Assembly (NCBI RefSeq): GCF_001579945.1
Contig: NZ_CP011971.1
Span: 2,196,001 to 2,260,000 of the forward strand
DNA: 64,000 nucleotides
Source of the DNA: Steroidobacter denitrificans
GTDB taxonomy: Bacteria > Pseudomonadota > Gammaproteobacteria > Steroidobacterales > Steroidobacteraceae
Direction of reading: 5' to 3'
Part shown: positions 18,560-27,750 of the stretch, one piece after another
How the letters are laid out: each line of letters starts with the position of its first letter
Numbering within the stretch: the stretch's first letter is position 1
Program-made: the position numbers and the translations under genes
Notes under the pieces: model-generated
The model's input: the letters and a program-made list of their open reading frames with translations, nothing else
Told to the model about the DNA's origin: nothing
Databases searched by the model: none

Positions 18560-19021
18560 TTATTGGATCCTCTTCGCCGTTAACGCATCATCACCGTGTT
18601 GCCAATTAGCGACAGCGAAAACAACAGAACAACTGTGGACCCGAATAATTGACATGAGGCTGGTGGTGAATCTGCCTGTCGCATCAAAGATACTATTGCG
18701 CGCCCAAAAGTAGCCTTCCATACTCCGTTTCGCTCGAAGGGCAAAGCTGCTGTAAGGCGGTGACGCAAAGCTTCCGGTCAACCGGCCAGCTCACAATTGA
18801 GATCTAAGTTGTGGGGTTATTAGAGGGAATGGGTCATGGATCACAGATTTTATTCATGCTTTCTGCTTGAGTGCATACCATTGGTTGGACTGCGTCTTTC
18901 AATACCCTTCCCGATTTTATCGTGCGCATCGACACCAAGACCACTTTGAGCCAACTGGCTTAGTAGTTTGGTATTGATAACAGCCACAATTTGAACTGAT
19001 AGCAAGTTCTGAGAAGTACTC
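18560..19021. other. 462-base intergenic region
   Basis: Divergent promoter region between the GT4 gene (minus) and the secreted TIG-domain gene (plus). A 74-codon minus frame ending at 18560 starts only with TTG and resembles no family I know. No sigma-54 element, clear -35/-10 pair or strong hairpin was found by eye. Confidence 0.4.
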
Positions 19022-20119
19022 ATGACAAAATTTTCCTTATCCACAGGCATGGCTTCGGTCATATGCACCATTAGCTCGATCGTCCTTGTACCCACCACCC
19101 AAGCCGCGCCTACAATCACCACTGTCTCTGGAACCGCAGCTCACGGTGAATTGATCACTGTAAGTGGTTCGGGATTTGGCACCCGTGGCGCATATAACAA
19201 TAGTGGCATATCATGGAAATCGGGTAAATTTCTCAATTTTCGGTTCAAGGATTTCGAAGATCGTCAACTCAATTCGGACGGCTTCTATGCGCAACGAGGC
19301 GGCAGTTCCTGGTCAGCAAATTCATCGGAGCTATCCGTCCAGTCTGGGGGCCCAACCAACTCAGGCGGTTATCTCCGCCGTGCCTTTTCTTCATCGGAGA
19401 GTGGGGGCGTCTCAACAGACGTATCTGGCGCGGGAAATCAGCTATATACGACCTTCAAGTTTATGATGCCATCCAACACGCAGTCTGGAAAATTTTTTCG
19501 ATTTTACGCTAATTCACCTCAGAACAATATTTACCTCTCCGCTGGATGCGGAACCTCGTACCAGGTTCGCGGCTATTCAGAATGCACCGCCGGAACATGC
19601 AGCCCAACGACAGAATGGGGATCCGGCCCTTCACTTCAGGCTGGCAAATGGCACCGGATCGAAGTTTGGGCTGACGCTAGCTCCAACACGTTCTCAGTAT
19701 CTGTAGACGGTACTCAGGCTTGGAGCAAGAACAACTGGCTAGCATCCACTCTTGGCCTGAATTCACATACCATAGATTATCCAAACATGATCGATAGCGC
19801 AGAACGAGGCTGCGGCACCGCTGGTTCTTACAACATCGATGATATTTTTATCGACTTCACGCGGGCTCGCATAGAGATAGGCGACGCAGCCACATGGTCG
19901 GCGGTTCGTCAAAAGGAAGTCCAGCTGCCTATTTCTTGGGCAAATGGATCCGTTCAGTTCCGCGTAAATACCGGTGAGTTTTCCTCCGGAAAGCAGGCAT
20001 ACTTATACGTGATCGACTCCAGCGGTAACGTCAACAGTCAGGGATATCCGATAACGATCGGCACCACCAGCAAAGCTTTGGCCTCGCCGACTCCTCCGAC
20101 TAACGTATCTGTTCAATAG
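19022..20119 (+). CDS. Secreted TIG-domain, lectin-like protein
   Basis: 365 aa. A Sec signal peptide ends near TTQAA. Residues about 30-70 look like an IPT/TIG fold (PTITTVSGTAAHGELITVSG, then GFGTRG). The remaining 240 residues are rich in Ser, Gly, Asn and aromatics. They read like a concanavalin/LamG-type beta-sandwich: LYTTFKFMMP, GKWHRIEVWADASSNTFSVS and YNIDDIFIDF are typical strand patterns of polysaccharide-binding or lyase folds. Two Cys pairs (CGTSYQ...CTAGTC, GCG) may form disulfides. No lipobox or PEP-CTERM tail. Monocistronic, with its own terminator. Inferred role: extracellular binding or trimming of the glycan; no catalytic residue can be assigned. Confidence 0.65.
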   Translation: MTKFSLSTGMASVICTISSIVLVPTTQAAPTITTVSGTAAHGELITVSGSGFGTRGAYNNSGISWKSGKFLNFRFKDFEDRQLNSDGFYAQRGGSSWSANSSELSVQSGGPTNSGGYLRRAFSSSESGGVSTDVSGAGNQLYTTFKFMMPSNTQSGKFFRFYANSPQNNIYLSAGCGTSYQVRGYSECTAGTCSPTTEWGSGPSLQAGKWHRIEVWADASSNTFSVSVDGTQAWSKNNWLASTLGLNSHTIDYPNMIDSAERGCGTAGSYNIDDIFIDFTRARIEIGDAATWSAVRQKEVQLPISWANGSVQFRVNTGEFSSGKQAYLYVIDSSGNVNSQGYPITIGTTSKALASPTPPTNVSVQ

Positions 20120-20142
20120 TTATTCTGCTTTGTTCACTATAT

Positions 20143-20176
20143 AACAAGGCCCAGGTAGTCATACTTGGGCCTTGTT
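20143..20176 (+). terminator. Rho-independent terminator
   Basis: A perfect 11-bp stem, AACAAGGCCCA (20143-20153) with TGGGCCTTGTT (20166-20176), has a 12-base loop and is followed by GTTTTA. It lies 24 bases after the TIG-domain gene. The converging minus-strand gene ends at 20212, so the hairpin may serve both. Confidence 0.8.
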
Positions 20177-20211
20177 GTTTTACGAAATCTCTCCTACTCC
20201 CTGAGGCACTA

Positions 20212-21627
20212 CTATACGCTGTCCCTAATGAACGATTTTAGAATTTCATACTCCGGCGTCAACTCTACCTGCTCTACATAAACATCATACACTGCAAAAG
20301 GTGCACTTTTAATGAGCGCAATATTCTTGGTGTAGGGTTCCCTATTATCTATAGCTAGTCCGCGGAGCTTTTCATTTAGGATGCGCCATGCATTCCGATA
20401 TCCGGTATTGAGCAAGGCCCATTCCCTTGGCTTAAAAGTATGTGCCTCATCACGTATTCTGCACAGTGCGCTCGGAAGCTCATTATCACTCGCAAGTATT
20501 CCCGTCTCTGCCGTGATATGACTTTTGTTAAACCCCCGATTCTCGCGAGAAATAACAACTGGAACCCCCGAGAAAAGACATTCGTATACGCCTCGATTCG
20601 CCCCTTCTCTCCGCGTTAGCATTACACCTGCACGAGAACGACGAATTATTCTCGCCACCTCTTCTCTCGGAATACACTCGTGAAACGCAACATTGGTAAG
20701 TCCATAGGAACGAGCTAAATCTTCAATATGCGATTGATTCCGGCCTTCCCAGGGATACCCAATCAAGGCTATCGGAGCATCTGCAAGTCCTGCCTCTGCT
20801 AAGGCGGAAAAGAAGATTGAATGCCGCTTAACCGGCGACCAACTAGCAACCATTACGAAATCGAACTCCTTGTGCTCCGCTTGAGCCGAAAATACGTAAG
20901 GATCAATCCAGTCTCCCGCACCGATCCGAAGCGGGTGCAAATGGCCATTCAGAGACCTGACATACTCAAAATCGAGTTCATCCTGAGCGAGGATAACAAC
21001 ATCGAGGCCGGGATGAATCAGAAGAAGGAATGCATCATCTTGATAACCCCAGGAACTTGGCTCCACAACAATCCGGTAGCGGTTACAAAGAGAATCTAAA
21101 TCAAACAGAGCGACGAAACTACTAATAGACTCTGTGTACTGGAGATAGAGAACCCCTTTCTCCCCGGTACCAGCATTGAATCGTTTAAGAACTAACAGAT
21201 TACCCTGCCGGTGATCACTGTCGTTCTCTCGCGGAAATTTCATTGCTGCAGCTAGTGCACTGCCATGCCGAAGATATAGATTACGCCGACCGCGTGCCAT
21301 TGAGCTCCTCAGATAAGACTGACGAACTCTATTCTCAATATTTTTACCACTATAGCCTTTCGCATCGCTGATCACGCATGCGTGTAAATAGGAAAGCTCA
21401 GAACTGATCTTGAAACCCTCCAACAGCCGTACAGCCCGACACACATACCGCGCACGACTGAACCAGTCGCCATACCACCCTGCTATTTTAGCTGTAGATA
21501 CGGCGGCTTTCTCGAACAGATTACGACCAAGCGTCGACGCTACCGCATATTCCTTCAGCGCATAGCGACTCCATCCGTATTCCGCTAGAACGGATCTCAG
21601 ATCAACAACCTTCGGATCGCTATTCAC
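20212..21627 (-). CDS. Glycosyltransferase (GT4-like)
   Basis: 471 aa. The N-terminal half is unassigned. The C-terminal half (from about residue 260) is a GT-B donor domain: FDFVMVASWSPVKRHSIFF, APIALIGYPWEGR, then VAFHECIPREEVARIIRRSR and MLTRREGANRGVYECLFSGVPVV, where an E-x-G...E-C-L arrangement takes the position of the EX7E motif. It overlaps the O-antigen-ligase-like gene by eight bases, so the two are translationally coupled. Low-GC block member. Inferred to act on the same lipid-linked intermediate. Confidence 0.75.
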   Translation of the reverse strand: MNSDPKVVDLRSVLAEYGWSRYALKEYAVASTLGRNLFEKAAVSTAKIAGWYGDWFSRARYVCRAVRLLEGFKISSELSYLHACVISDAKGYSGKNIENRVRQSYLRSSMARGRRNLYLRHGSALAAAMKFPRENDSDHRQGNLLVLKRFNAGTGEKGVLYLQYTESISSFVALFDLDSLCNRYRIVVEPSSWGYQDDAFLLLIHPGLDVVILAQDELDFEYVRSLNGHLHPLRIGAGDWIDPYVFSAQAEHKEFDFVMVASWSPVKRHSIFFSALAEAGLADAPIALIGYPWEGRNQSHIEDLARSYGLTNVAFHECIPREEVARIIRRSRAGVMLTRREGANRGVYECLFSGVPVVISRENRGFNKSHITAETGILASDNELPSALCRIRDEAHTFKPREWALLNTGYRNAWRILNEKLRGLAIDNREPYTKNIALIKSAPFAVYDVYVEQVELTPEYEILKSFIRDSV

Positions 21628-22987
21628 GAGTCTTACTCGTCACACATGTAGCAATAAAATGGCTGGTCTTGTCTCGCGCTACCTTATTGATCCTAACCAT
21701 TGCTACTGTGACACCAGCCAAGAACCACCAGTAGACCTCATAAAGATCCATTCCAAATGCGCCGAGCGCCAGACGAATAACCAGGAAAGTCCACGTTGCT
21801 TTTGAAGCGGCCAATAAAAACTTCAGATCACTTGCATGAGAAGATACAAGTGAATTTTTCTCTACATCTGATAGGCTTTCTATTTGCTCAGTTGTATCTC
21901 GCTGTATGCCACGCAGAACCCTCCATATGCATAGCAAAAATCCGAAGAAAATCACCCCGCCTTGAATGCCTATATTTGTTAGAACTTCCAAATAAAGATT
22001 ATGTGTATCCTGAAATCTTCCGAAAAGTTCCGTGCGAACGAGAGGAAACGCGCCAACCCCAATACCCCACGGATACCGGACAAACACATCGATAGCATCA
22101 TTTAAAATTTCCTTACGCTGCCCGATCGAAGTGTCCTCGCCAGCTTGGGATTCATCTTCGAAGATACTCTCGAATCTACCTAAATAATCTTCGGAGATAA
22201 ACGGAACCGACATAAGAAGCAGTGCACACATGACAAAAATCGACCTGAGTCGCTTCTTGGATAGCCAGACGATAGCCAATATAGCGACGATGAATGCCAA
22301 GTATCCCGTTCTCGATCCCGTCCTTAATATAACGTTTCCACAAAAAATTGATTGCACACCAAGAATTACCTGTCCGTACCATGGAAGCAAAGGGAAAAAA
22401 TAGTATAGATAGGGTAATGTTCCAAGCTGAGTTCCCGAAAATGAATTTGGATGCATGTAGTTAGGAGTTGCTCCATGCAATCGTGGAATTTCCTGGTTGT
22501 ACCAGATCAAACTACCGTCGAGTGATCCAACGAATCCTTCTTGACCCATCTTTAGAAAAGCCAATAAGAAGGCACCGAAGAACCATCGCAGATCTTTAGG
22601 TGTAGTAATAAAACTAGCGATACAAAGCCCAAATATCGAGAACTTGATTGTTCGATTCCACATCACGTCCCAAGAGTAAGCCACATATTGGGAAAGCAGA
22701 ACCATTACCAGCATGACACTTAGCAATGCTACGGACCAAGCCAAGACGCTTCCTGTATCTTTATCTTTTCTGCGCAGGAATAATGTAAGTGCAGTGGGAC
22801 CGAGAACCAGCCCCATTAACATTTCAAATCTGATCTGACCGAGGAATGGAAATCGCACACCGCCCTGCAAATACAGAAACAATGTGTAAAATAAAAATAC
22901 ATAAAATAGTATGCGCGGAACGCATGAATATTTTGGAATTAGCGATATACCCTCGCGACGCTTTGACTTGTATGTTATCGCGCTCAC
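21620..22987 (-). CDS. O-antigen ligase/Wzy-type polymerase membrane protein
   Basis: 455 aa with about ten hydrophobic segments, e.g. ILFYVFLFYTLFLYL, VALLSVMLVMVLLSQYV, YLAFIVAILAIVWL and IFVMCALLLMSVPF. The periplasmic loop with RTGSRTGYLAFI and the later DVFVRYPWGIGVGAFP and DTHNLYLEVLTNIGIQGG match the Wzy_C/O-antigen-ligase signature, in which Arg and His residues bind the undecaprenyl-linked glycan. Only one polymerase-like gene is visible in the window, so it is the likely repeat-unit polymerase for the exopolysaccharide. It could instead ligate the glycan to a lipid. Coupled to the downstream glycosyltransferase. Confidence 0.82.
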   Translation of the reverse strand: MSAITYKSKRREGISLIPKYSCVPRILFYVFLFYTLFLYLQGGVRFPFLGQIRFEMLMGLVLGPTALTLFLRRKDKDTGSVLAWSVALLSVMLVMVLLSQYVAYSWDVMWNRTIKFSIFGLCIASFITTPKDLRWFFGAFLLAFLKMGQEGFVGSLDGSLIWYNQEIPRLHGATPNYMHPNSFSGTQLGTLPYLYYFFPLLPWYGQVILGVQSIFCGNVILRTGSRTGYLAFIVAILAIVWLSKKRLRSIFVMCALLLMSVPFISEDYLGRFESIFEDESQAGEDTSIGQRKEILNDAIDVFVRYPWGIGVGAFPLVRTELFGRFQDTHNLYLEVLTNIGIQGGVIFFGFLLCIWRVLRGIQRDTTEQIESLSDVEKNSLVSSHASDLKFLLAASKATWTFLVIRLALGAFGMDLYEVYWWFLAGVTVAMVRINKVARDKTSHFIATCVTSKTRE

Positions 22988-23058
22988 GCTAACTTACCTG
23001 GATTCATATTCTGAGACTCGTTCAAACTCGTATCTCGTGACGTATATGATTCACGACA

Positions 23059-24096
23059 TCAGGGCACCTGTCTCTTTATCCGGCTTTTCACCACGGTGCT
23101 GACCCTCTTTAGGCCATCCGCAGCCTTAATGAAATCCCAGTAATCGTACCCCACACCAAAGCGGCGAACTGCATAGAAGTCATCTAGCAAACTGTCGTCA
23201 AAGTAGGCTACGCATGCCATCTTGTATCCGGCACCCTTCACAAGATTTCCGACGCCTTCAGGCTGGTCTTGCACTGCTCCGTATGGATACGCAAATGTAT
23301 CTACGGGTATCTGAAGCCTATCCTCAAGCTCATACTTTGATTTCACCAGCTCTTTTACGGCATCGTCGGTCGACAGCGATGTAAATCGCCGATGAGAAAC
23401 GCCATGAGAGCCAATATAGATCCCTGACGACTTCATCTCATTTAACGCGGACCACGTCACCGGCCGCGCACCAGCCGGCGGTTCTTGAGGAATTCTGACA
23501 CCTGCCGATTTAGCCAGTGATGCTATCGTTTCAACCCGGACCGCCTCGGATTGCATAAAGCATCGATCACATATGTGATTCCAAGCGCTATCTATAGCCT
23601 CAGGACTATCGATAAAAATGCAGGTACTCCCAGCTGCATCTTCAATCTCAATCGAACTCTTACATGTGGTGGACAGAATGTAACGAATTTTGTCTGGCCA
23701 ATGCCACATTCGTCCCGACACAAAATCGGTTACCACGAATAAAGAAGCAGGAATATCGAACTCCATGAACGCCGGGAATCCAACATCATAGACATCCTGG
23801 TAACCGTCATCAACGGTTACCGCTACTGTTGACGTCTTCCAGGAAACACCTTCCGTAAGGCCACGATATAATTCTTCAAGCGAGATTACATTGCATTTCG
23901 AATGCAAGAAGGCTAATTGTGATCGCAATTCATCGCGACTCACTTTTCCCAATGTCGGATGTTCACTGAATCGGTGATACATCAGAATGATTGGTTGGAT
24001 ATTCCATACGTTATCTATAAGGCGTTTCGCACCGCACTTGCGCAGCGCTGTCCATACCCGCATCTTAATCCGATCGAATTGCAGATTAATTGCCAT
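23059..24096 (-). CDS. Polysaccharide deacetylase (NodB family)
   Basis: 345 aa. NodB-fold motifs are in order: TVDDGYQD (TFDDG motif, with Asp-Asp as base and metal ligand), SHGVSHRRF (the HxxxH metal-binding motif), and AYPYG (the groove motif). No signal peptide is evident at the N-terminus (MAINLQFDRIKMRVW), so it may act in the cytoplasm or be exported another way. Inferred to remove N-acetyl groups from a hexosamine of the polymer. Overlaps the upstream GT2 gene by 11 bases. It is distinct from the second deacetylase at 28.9 kb, which belongs to the XrtA set. Confidence 0.86.
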   Translation of the reverse strand: MAINLQFDRIKMRVWTALRKCGAKRLIDNVWNIQPIILMYHRFSEHPTLGKVSRDELRSQLAFLHSKCNVISLEELYRGLTEGVSWKTSTVAVTVDDGYQDVYDVGFPAFMEFDIPASLFVVTDFVSGRMWHWPDKIRYILSTTCKSSIEIEDAAGSTCIFIDSPEAIDSAWNHICDRCFMQSEAVRVETIASLAKSAGVRIPQEPPAGARPVTWSALNEMKSSGIYIGSHGVSHRRFTSLSTDDAVKELVKSKYELEDRLQIPVDTFAYPYGAVQDQPEGVGNLVKGAGYKMACVAYFDDSLLDDFYAVRRFGVGYDYWDFIKAADGLKRVSTVVKSRIKRQVP

Positions 24097-25009
24097 TCTG
24101 CTTCAAACTCCTGGATCGAGATGGAAGAGCTAGCTTTGCAAGCTCTTGCCAGGCACGAAAAAACCTAGGATCAGTACGAATCGCATACAAATAGTTCAAA
24201 GCTGCTTCGCGTTTTAACCCCCCCAGTATTGCGCAGCAAATACCGTGCTCGACATGAGAATCCGCGTATGCCCGTCGAATCACCCGTTTCGAAAGCAAAC
24301 CAGGATTATTATTTATAAATTTTTTCATTATTCGAAATGCATGCTCGTATCGTCCGCGCCAGTTTCTTGACATCTGTCCAGGCCAGACCCTATATAAGTA
24401 CAGCGGCTCTCGAATAAAACAGAATCGCCAATGAACAGCAACTCGCAACCAGAGATCCCAATCAATCCCCATCGCCAGGTCTTCGTCAAATAGACCTAAC
24501 GTATCCAGAACATCTTTCCGAACTATGGCTGAGCCGAACGGTACGAAATTTTCGACAAATAATTTATCGATAACATCACCACTCGGACCATTACCTGTAA
24601 TCTCTCCTGTACGCCTCCCTTCTGGATCGATCGTGGCAACTTGGCTATATACCACCCCGATCCTGGCGTCAGAATCAAAGGCAGGTAACTGCTTTTCCAG
24701 TTTATCTTTGACCCACAGATCATCCGCATCGCAAAACGCTATAAATCGTCCCCGGGCGGCGCGCAAACCGGCGTTTTTAGCGCGAGGCTGACCTGCATTT
24801 TTTTGACGAATAAGATGCACACGGGGATCATGCATAAAAGATTCAACAACTGCAGCTGTATTGTCTGTCGACCCATCATCTACAACTATAATCTCTAAAT
24901 CAGGCATGCTCTGTTCAAGAACAGACCGGACCGCTGCCTCAACGTAGCGCCCCGGGTTATAGGCTGCAACAACGACACTTACCGCAGGTGCAGCACCCAA
25001 AGATTTCAT
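24086..25009 (-). CDS. Glycosyltransferase family 2
   Basis: 307 aa. GT2 blocks: AVSVVVAAYNPGRYVEAAV, IIVVDDGSTDNTAAV, GQPRAKNAGLRAARG, AFCDADDLWVKDK (DxD-type) and MGIDWDLWLRVA (catalytic base region). Its ATG overlaps the stop of the CapK-like gene by four bases (ATGA type), and its own end overlaps the deacetylase start, so three genes are tightly coupled. Low GC. Confidence 0.88.
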   Translation of the reverse strand: MKSLGAAPAVSVVVAAYNPGRYVEAAVRSVLEQSMPDLEIIVVDDGSTDNTAAVVESFMHDPRVHLIRQKNAGQPRAKNAGLRAARGRFIAFCDADDLWVKDKLEKQLPAFDSDARIGVVYSQVATIDPEGRRTGEITGNGPSGDVIDKLFVENFVPFGSAIVRKDVLDTLGLFDEDLAMGIDWDLWLRVAVHWRFCFIREPLYLYRVWPGQMSRNWRGRYEHAFRIMKKFINNNPGLLSKRVIRRAYADSHVEHGICCAILGGLKREAALNYLYAIRTDPRFFRAWQELAKLALPSRSRSLKQNGN

Positions 25010-26346
25010 GATTGCATTACCTTGTTTATAGAAAATCTATACTTTCCAGTTTTCTCCTGAGGCAACGAGCTGAGCTCGTTAATTTGGATTCTCATTACAT
25101 CGCCGAACACTCTCTTCAATTCATCATGCAGTAACACTTTTGACTGAGGAGTGTACAACCGTCCCGGAACAATATTTACCTGTAACTCATCTCGTAATTC
25201 CTGGATAAGCTGCATCTGATCGAGGCCCTTGATATCTGTCAGGGTGCGCTCAACAAGCGAAACACCAGCTACTAGTGTTCCATCGGCCTTCTGCAAAAAA
25301 TCCGCTACTCTTCCAATGATTTTATCAATCATAGGAAGCCCTCGACCGCAATCACAGACACCTTCCACACCTACCGCCATATCTTCGACGCGATACCGTA
25401 TCAGAGGCATGGTGTAATTTATGAGGTCCGTGACTACGACTTCGGCTTCTTCACCAGGCAGCGCAGGCTGCCCATCTCGTCGGAGGAGTTCGACAATGAC
25501 ATGCTCGCTGTTGACATGCATCTTTCGGTGCTCTGGACACTCTGCCGAAATTAGTCCAACTTCCTCACATCCATATCGATTGCTTACCTTGCAGCCCATC
25601 ACCTGCTCGATGACCGAGCGCTCATGATCAAGCAACATCATAGAGGTCGCGATGATCCCAACAGGCCTTACCTCTTCTACTCCTAAATTCTCCAGGTAGC
25701 GCGCTAACATGTATATCGAATGTGAATGCCCGAAAATTACTTTCGGACGCTGCCTTTTCCACATTGATACGAAGTTGCATACCGATTGTTCATTAATTGC
25801 CATCGTATCGAGATATACGAGCCTGTTCAGAAAGGAGCTTCGCACCCAATCTTTAAATCCTGCCGTCCGAGGTGGATTTCCCCAAATTCCAGCTGTCTTC
25901 GTACCCAGGTCGCGGCCTGCCCAACGGTCACTCCGCATAGCTGCTGCATTTCTATGCTCTTGACATCTTTTATCAAAATATAGAGTCAGAGCTCGCCCAG
26001 TAGAACCTCCTGTACGTGATTCATAGATCGTTTCTTTCCCGAACGACTTCGACAAGAAATCATTCAGCCCCTCGCGTACATCACTTTTTGATACAAGCGG
26101 CAATTTACGTAGATCTGCTATATCTTCAATACGTAAGTTTAGATCTCGATAGAAATTTGCGTAGAACGGACAGCTTTTGAAAGCATGCTGAACGATGGAT
26201 TGGAGACGATTGATTTGTAGCTCTCTAAGCCGCTCAGGTGACCAATACTGGGATTTTTCCAGGCGCTTTAACTCTGCCAGTCGGTCAGCACGTTCTCTGA
26301 TATCCCACAATGGGTAGAACACATGTTTTGAAAGTGCCTCCATCAT
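25006..26346 (-). CDS. CapK/PaaK-like adenylate-forming enzyme
   Basis: 446 aa from ATG 26346, which has TAGGAG seven bases upstream; a longer frame to 26448 lacks a ribosome site. Family features: the N-terminal LQSIVQHAFKSCPFYANFYRD, the P-loop-like SRTGGSTGRALTLYFDK, NRYGCEEVGLISAEC in the adenylate-binding region, and the C-terminal LPLIRYR-like MPLIRYRVEDMAVGV plus DCGRGLPMIDKIIGRVADF. This fits phenylacetate-CoA ligase-like CapK proteins in capsule and XrtA loci, which are thought to activate an acid for attachment to the polymer. Likely first gene of the 20.2-26.3 kb transcript. Substrate unknown. Confidence 0.8.
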   Translation of the reverse strand: MMEALSKHVFYPLWDIRERADRLAELKRLEKSQYWSPERLRELQINRLQSIVQHAFKSCPFYANFYRDLNLRIEDIADLRKLPLVSKSDVREGLNDFLSKSFGKETIYESRTGGSTGRALTLYFDKRCQEHRNAAAMRSDRWAGRDLGTKTAGIWGNPPRTAGFKDWVRSSFLNRLVYLDTMAINEQSVCNFVSMWKRQRPKVIFGHSHSIYMLARYLENLGVEEVRPVGIIATSMMLLDHERSVIEQVMGCKVSNRYGCEEVGLISAECPEHRKMHVNSEHVIVELLRRDGQPALPGEEAEVVVTDLINYTMPLIRYRVEDMAVGVEGVCDCGRGLPMIDKIIGRVADFLQKADGTLVAGVSLVERTLTDIKGLDQMQLIQELRDELQVNIVPGRLYTPQSKVLLHDELKRVFGDVMRIQINELSSLPQEKTGKYRFSINKVMQS

Positions 26347-26601
26347 TGCCGCTCTCCTACCTTGATAAGACCCATGAAGTTCCTTACCGGCTTCACGCAC
26401 CTTCGAATAACAAGAAGCCGATCGCAGTTTCGGCTGTTCGCATACCATTCGTTAGTAACAATCGAAGATAGTTACTCAAATCTCTCGGCAGGCCATAGTT
26501 AAGACCTGCGATATCCTAGAACCACAGCACAAGCCCAATATACGGACGAAATCCATCTCAGAAGATTAACCGGGCTGCGATATTCCTGATCGTTCGTTGA
26601 C

Positions 26602-27750
26602 CTATGTCGTCACTGCGTGAAGTTGCAGATATAGATCCATGTGATGCCTCACCATTTCGGCTGGATTAAACATACTAAGTGCACGTACAAAAGAAGCTTG
26701 CCCCATCTGTTGCATCAAAATCGGATCGGCCAGTAAACCATCTATGGCACCGGCGATAGAATCCACATCGCCTATAGGAACTACGAATCCATTTTTTTTG
26801 TGCTTCACTAACTCCGAATTTCCTCCCGCATTGGTACATACGACGGGCTTACCAGCCAGCATGTACTCGATGATCGCATTAGAGAGACCTTCAGTCTCAG
26901 AACACAACAAGCAGATATTTGCTAAGGATAATATCGGCATGGGATCTTCTATCTGGCCGATCATATGGAGTTGTTGAGAAATCTTGAGTGAAGCCGCAAG
27001 GGACTTCAACTCTGCCTTATGTGAAGGACCATCGCGTCCAGGACGATCCTCGCCGATCACGATAAGATGCGCGTCTTGCTTACCATTTCCTCGCTTCGCT
27101 AATGCATTGATCACATCGTCAATGCGCTTCAGCGGTCGCAAATTAGCAACGACGATAAGTATAGGAGCGTTCTCTGGAATTCCTAACGACCTTCTAAGAG
27201 CATCATCAGGGCTAAGGCGATCTCGTCTGAGACCGTTATAGATGACGCGTATTTTTTTTTCGGGATAATCCTCCCGACTTTCGACAACTGATTTAACCGC
27301 GAGAGCGTTAGCAATAACCGTATCTACGAATCGCCGGTTGAATCGTAACAGCTTCAGATTAGCCTTCGTATACCAGAACCCCAGATCGCGACGAGATACG
27401 ATCACTTTGATACCTGCCAGCTTCAGCAGCGGCGGAAACACGATCGCACTGTCGTTGAAAAAAATATGCGCGATACGGTAGCCTTCTCGACGTGCCCAAC
27501 GCACGATCTTCAGGATGCGCCACAGCCCGCCGGGGCTACGCAGACTGTGCACGTTCAGCACTCGTATCGGTGCGTCCTTGACGTGTTCCAGCAGCCAGAC
27601 AGAAGGCCGCAACAGCACGATCGCGGGGTCCACCTGGCTGCGATCCAGCTGATTGAACAACAGCCAGAACTGTCCTTCCGTGCCCGCCTGAGGATCGGTA
27701 AAGGCGTCCAGGATGTACAGCAGCTTGAGCTTCTCCGACGGCCGGCTCAT
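26602..27750 (-). CDS. Glycosyltransferase family 4
   Basis: 382 aa from ATG 27750, whose ATGA overlaps the stop of the upstream GT2 gene; a longer frame to 27969 runs inside that gene. GT4 motifs: LLYILDAFTDPQAGTEGQFW, NDSAIVFPPLLKLAG, the donor-side VVANLRPLKRIDDVI, LIVIGEDRPG and SETEGLSNAIIEYMLAGKPV with NAGGNSELV. Base composition changes within the gene: counted rows give 68% GC at 27481 but 50-52% at 27361-27421 and 43% at 27241. This suggests a recombination junction inside it, between the conserved XrtA core and the variable glycan block. Confidence 0.86.
   Translation of the reverse strand: MSRPSEKLKLLYILDAFTDPQAGTEGQFWLLFNQLDRSQVDPAIVLLRPSVWLLEHVKDAPIRVLNVHSLRSPGGLWRILKIVRWARREGYRIAHIFFNDSAIVFPPLLKLAGIKVIVSRRDLGFWYTKANLKLLRFNRRFVDTVIANALAVKSVVESREDYPEKKIRVIYNGLRRDRLSPDDALRRSLGIPENAPILIVVANLRPLKRIDDVINALAKRGNGKQDAHLIVIGEDRPGRDGPSHKAELKSLAASLKISQQLHMIGQIEDPMPILSLANICLLCSETEGLSNAIIEYMLAGKPVVCTNAGGNSELVKHKKNGFVVPIGDVDSIAGAIDGLLADPILMQQMGQASFVRALSMFNPAEMVRHHMDLYLQLHAVTT

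Noticed and set aside
18560-18781. 74-codon frame ending just before the GT4 gene
   Set aside because: It has only a TTG start and no ribosome site, with no recognisable domain.
18780-19021. Sigma-54 promoter upstream of the TIG-domain gene
   Set aside because: The best candidate (TGGCTTAGTAG followed by TTTGG) has the wrong spacing for GG-N10-GC.
2653-20119. PEP-CTERM sorting tails on the secreted proteins
   Set aside because: The C-termini of the repeat protein and the TIG protein have no Pro-Glu-Pro, hydrophobic helix or terminal Arg cluster.
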